Assembly (NCBI GenBank): GCA_030600505.1
Contig: JAUVLY010000043.1
Span: 1-7,010 of the forward strand
Direction of reading: 5' to 3'
DNA from: Candidatus Falkowiibacteriota bacterium
GTDB lineage: Bacteria > Patescibacteriota > Patescibacteriia > Patescibacteriales > UBA12075
Length of the DNA stretch: 7,010 nucleotides
The notes beneath the pieces were generated by a model. That model made no database searches. It worked only from the letters and a program-made list of their open reading frames with translations, and had not been told where the DNA came from. This document shows positions 5,701-7,010 of the stretch, piece after piece. A program made the translations under genes and the position numbers. Within the stretch, counting starts at the first letter, position 1, and every line of letters starts with the position of its first letter.

Positions 5701-5729
5701 ATAATCCCATAATTTTTATAATTTGTCAA
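5701..5729 (-). promoter_or_regulatory. Sigma-70-type promoter for the helicase gene
   Basis: On the minus strand a perfect -35 box TTGACA (plus-strand 5724-5729) is followed by 17 bases and a -10 box GATTAT (5701-5706, 4 of 6 to consensus). Transcription would begin near 5694, giving a leader of about 63 bases, of which about 45 lie in the two hairpin elements at 5639-5683. Confidence 0.65.
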
Positions 5730-5755
5730 GGATTTTTAGCTTGAAAAATTGTAAA

Positions 5756-5781
5756 TTAAAACGCCCCGCAGGGCGTTTTAA
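5756..5781. terminator. Two-way intrinsic terminator-like hairpin
   Basis: TTAAAACGCCC (5756-5766) pairs perfectly over 11 bp with GGGCGTTTTAA (5771-5781) around CGCA. The GC core with flanking A/T arms gives a short T-run on both strands. On the minus strand it would end the DUF3800 transcript about 105 bases after its stop codon and insulate the helicase promoter just downstream. The T-run is only four bases, so efficiency is uncertain. A dispersed repeat of similar shape is an alternative. Confidence 0.6.
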
Positions 5782-5785
5782 ACTA

Positions 5786-5838
5786 CTTATACTTCAATGG
5801 CGGAATACGCCACTTACTTGTAATAAGCTCCATATAAG
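5786..5838. repeat. Possible three-way (branched) inverted-repeat element
   Basis: An outer stem CTTATA (5786-5791)/TATAAG (5833-5838) encloses two side hairpins: TGGCG (5798-5802)/CGCCA (5808-5812) with loop GAATA, and directly after it CTTA (5813-5816)/TAAG (5824-5827). This could fold as a small Y shape in single-stranded DNA or in RNA. It lies downstream of DUF3800 and before the terminator-like hairpin. I do not recognise it; it is not a tRNA and does not match the attC layout. The individual stems are short, so chance pairing in AT-rich DNA is possible. Confidence 0.35.
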
Positions 5839-5886
5839 ATTTATGCTCTATATATATTATAATAAAAAAAATAAATTAAAGCAATA

Positions 5887-6495
5887 CTAGTTACCAAAAT
5901 TTTTATAAGGAAATTTAATACTTTCGCTAATATTTAACATATTATAAAGATGTTTTTTGTTATAATTATATCTTGCATAAATAGTATTTGCTGCCAAATC
6001 CGCGGTTTGAACTAATTTTGAATTTTTTGAGTCAATAAATGAAATATTTAAATTATTTTTAAATCCCCATTCAGTGTAGGCTTTAATTCGTAGGTAATCT
6101 TTGAGCGAATTTATTGATTCCACCTTGAGAGTATGTTCGTCTATAAGCATGTTAACATTTTCCTTAGCGTTTGAAATTATTTTTTTAACCAAGTGCATGA
6201 ATAAATAGTTAAAACAAAGATTTGTATCCCTCAATAATTTTTGACTTTCAATATTTAATTTATCAGCCACTATGTAGGAAATTTTATTATCAGAAACTTT
6301 AGACAGTTTATAAAGTAAGTTTTGTTTTTGGGCAAATTTTAATTTTGACGCTTTTATCTCATCGTGACCCATTTTGGCACAAAATCGTCTTGTAAAGTTT
6401 TTTATTCTTTTTTTATTCACGGGTAGCAACATTGCGATAACAAAATATCTGTCTTTTTTACCTAAATTACCCGACTCGTCAAAATATAATTCCAT
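5887..6495 (-). CDS. DUF3800 domain protein
   Basis: The 202 residues span the family core with its conserved acidic positions: YFDESGNLG at the N-terminus (D6, E7), HDEIKASK (E46), MLIDEH (D119), FIDSKNSKLVQTADLAAN (D155, D166) and a final YAR. DUF3800 proteins are thought to have an RNase H-like fold, so the acidic residues may bind metal for nuclease activity. The family often sits in mobile or defence-type regions, but no activity is firmly established. The protein is complete, with start ATG 6495 exactly at MELYFDESG and stop TAG, and has no Shine-Dalgarno sequence. Base composition differs sharply from its neighbours: bases 6241-6300 contain 14 G/C in 60, against 30 in 60 at 3661-3720 in typA. 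This fits acquisition from elsewhere. It is divergently paired with the gene at 6713. Confidence 0.88.
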   Translation of the reverse strand: MELYFDESGNLGKKDRYFVIAMLLPVNKKRIKNFTRRFCAKMGHDEIKASKLKFAQKQNLLYKLSKVSDNKISYIVADKLNIESQKLLRDTNLCFNYLFMHLVKKIISNAKENVNMLIDEHTLKVESINSLKDYLRIKAYTEWGFKNNLNISFIDSKNSKLVQTADLAANTIYARYNYNKKHLYNMLNISESIKFPYKNFGN

Positions 6496-6503
6496 AAAAA
6501 AAT

Positions 6504-6521
6504 AAACTTGATAACAAGTTT
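6504..6521. promoter_or_regulatory. Hairpin in the DUF3800 leader
   Basis: AAACTTG (6504-6510) pairs with CAAGTTT (6515-6521) around ATAA. It covers most of the short predicted DUF3800 leader, ending 8 bases before the ATG, so it could either hinder ribosome access or form an operator. Its left part also forms half of a longer-range inverted repeat (see 6506-6624). Confidence 0.5.
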
Positions 6522-6531
6522 TATTGTTTAT

Positions 6532-6560
6532 ATTATTGCAAGTTTTTTAATTTTTAGCAA
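6532..6560 (-). promoter_or_regulatory. Promoter for the DUF3800 gene
   Basis: On the minus strand, -35 TTGCTA (plus-strand 6555-6560, 4 of 6) lies 17 bases from -10 AATAAT (6532-6537, 5 of 6). The start site would be near 6525, giving a leader of about 30 bases. AT-rich sequence makes such matches easy, but spacing and position are right. Confidence 0.5.
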
Positions 6561-6584
6561 GCTAGTGACGTAAGCTAGTGACGT
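6559..6584. repeat. Two tandem 13-bp repeats between divergent promoters, likely operator
   Basis: AAGCTAGTGACGT occurs twice with no gap (6559-6571 and 6572-6584) and no mismatch. The pair starts within the minus-strand -35 box (6555-6560) and ends on the first base of the plus-strand -35 box (6584-6589), so it exactly fills the space between them. A protein bound here would block or help both promoters at once. No regulator gene is visible in the window. Confidence 0.8.
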
Positions 6585-6612
6585 TGACAAGTAATGAATA
6601 GTATGTTAAATT
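6584..6612 (+). promoter_or_regulatory. Promoter for the gene at 6713
   Basis: A perfect -35 TTGACA (6584-6589), a 17-base spacer and -10 TAAATT (6607-6612, 4 of 6) give a good housekeeping-type promoter. Transcription would begin near 6619, leaving a leader of about 94 AT-rich bases in which I see no strong structure. Confidence 0.65.
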
Positions 6613-6695
6613 CTATTATCAAGTAAAAAAGCTCATTTTATTTAGAGATATTTTTAGCAATAAAAGCGAAATAAATATTAATCACTAATTACAAA

Positions 6696-6704
6696 AAGGA
6701 GGAG
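6696..6704 (+). promoter_or_regulatory. Strong Shine-Dalgarno sequence for the gene at 6713
   Basis: AAGGAGGAG contains the full AGGAGG core, 10 bases before ATG 6713. It fixes the start of this gene. None of the other starts in the window has a comparable site, which suggests a different origin or higher required expression. Confidence 0.85.
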
Positions 6705-6712
6705 TTAGCATA

Positions 6713-7010
6713 ATGGATTATAAAGAAATGATGGATAGTGGAATAAAAGAGGCAATGGGAAAAGCACTTGAAAATTATTTTGAAACATCAGGCCTGGGTG
6801 ATAATACCGGCAAATGGAAAGACTCTAGGCATTATTGTCTTAGTGCGCAGATTTTTAGCGCAGACAGTGAAAAGATAGTTCTCACAGGTCTTGTTCGTTA
6901 TATAATGGCTGTTGTCGTTGAACTGGATAAGGAGATTGAGGCTGCTGAGGAAGAAAATAGAAGTTTTCAAAGGGAACTTTTTGAATCTAAGGTAAAAGTG
7001 GATTCTTTTA
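6713..7010 (+). CDS. Unrecognised protein, N-terminal 99 residues (runs off the window)
   Basis: The frame is open from ATG 6713 to the window end with no stop, and a strong ribosome binding site and promoter precede it, so this is a real gene. The protein begins MDYKEMMDSGIKEAMGKAL, continues through a polar stretch with GKWKDSRHYCLSAQIFSADSEK, then a hydrophobic segment (about residues 58-70, VLTGLVRYIMAVVVEL) too short and mixed for a sure membrane helix, and ends in a charged helix with heptad-like spacing (EIEAAEEENRSFQRELFESK), suggesting coiled coil. I recognise no family. Both ends of the visible part look helical. It shares a divergent control region with DUF3800, so the two could be co-regulated; a defence or mobile-element role is only a guess. 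Confidence 0.8.
   Translation, partial: MDYKEMMDSGIKEAMGKALENYFETSGLGDNTGKWKDSRHYCLSAQIFSADSEKIVLTGLVRYIMAVVVELDKEIEAAEEENRSFQRELFESKVKVDSF

Larger units (their letters stand above)
6506..6624. repeat. 9-bp inverted repeat bracketing the divergent promoters
   Basis: ACTTGATAA at 6506-6514 is the reverse complement of TTATCAAGT at 6616-6624. The arms fall just inside each transcript, beyond the predicted start sites of the minus promoter (about 6525) and the plus promoter (about 6619). Paired sites at such positions are typical of DNA-looping or dual operators, but nine bases in AT-rich DNA may be chance. Confidence 0.4.

Noticed and set aside
6551..6660. TTTTTAGCAA at 6551-6560 and again at 6651-6660
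   Set aside because: A 10-base AT-rich match is readily explained by chance in this composition, and only the first copy is at a promoter element.

Overview
The window reads like bacterial DNA from a small-genome, AT-leaning lineage. My best guess is a Candidate Phyla Radiation (Patescibacteria) organism. The reasons are a four-domain S1 protein with a long lysine-rich tail, mostly no Shine-Dalgarno sequence before the core genes, RhuM and DUF3800 accessory genes, and many small hairpin repeats. This is inference from gene style; no marker in the window fixes the taxonomy.

Layout: (1) bases 1-195 are the 3' end of a RhuM-family gene. (2) 196-482 is a hairpin-rich gap leading into (3) an S1-domain protein, probably ribosomal protein S1 (483-2081), followed 7 bases later by (4) the ribosome-associated GTPase TypA/BipA (2089-3879). 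(5) A compact palindromic region at 3871-3920 separates typA from (6) a convergent DEAD-box RNA helicase of the DeaD/CsdA type (3958-5631, minus strand). (7) 5632-5886 holds the helicase leader and promoter, a strong two-way terminator-like hairpin and a possible branched element. (8) A very AT-rich DUF3800 gene (5887-6495, minus) is divergent from (9) an unrecognised gene that starts at 6713 with the only strong ribosome binding site seen here and runs off the window.

S1, TypA and DeaD all act on translation or ribosome assembly, and TypA and DeaD homologues matter most in the cold, so the middle of the window is a coherent ribosome-function block. The two ends (RhuM; DUF3800 plus the unknown gene) look like accessory DNA.

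The most unusual signal is a 30-base hairpin repeat present four times with no length change: 302-331, 1771-1800, 2032-2061 and 5654-5683. Each copy has a 6-base arm, the loop CTACAAA (one copy CTACGAA), the matching arm, one free base, and the fixed tail CATGCGAATA. Arm sequences differ between copies but change together, so pairing is kept. Two copies lie in frame inside the S1 coding sequence, next to a different perfect GC palindrome and a short tandem repeat, so the S1 tail appears to be built largely from repeat DNA. The other two copies sit in 5' leaders. A second good signal is the divergent promoter region at 6532-6612, where two tandem 13-base repeats exactly fill the space between two back-to-back -35 boxes.
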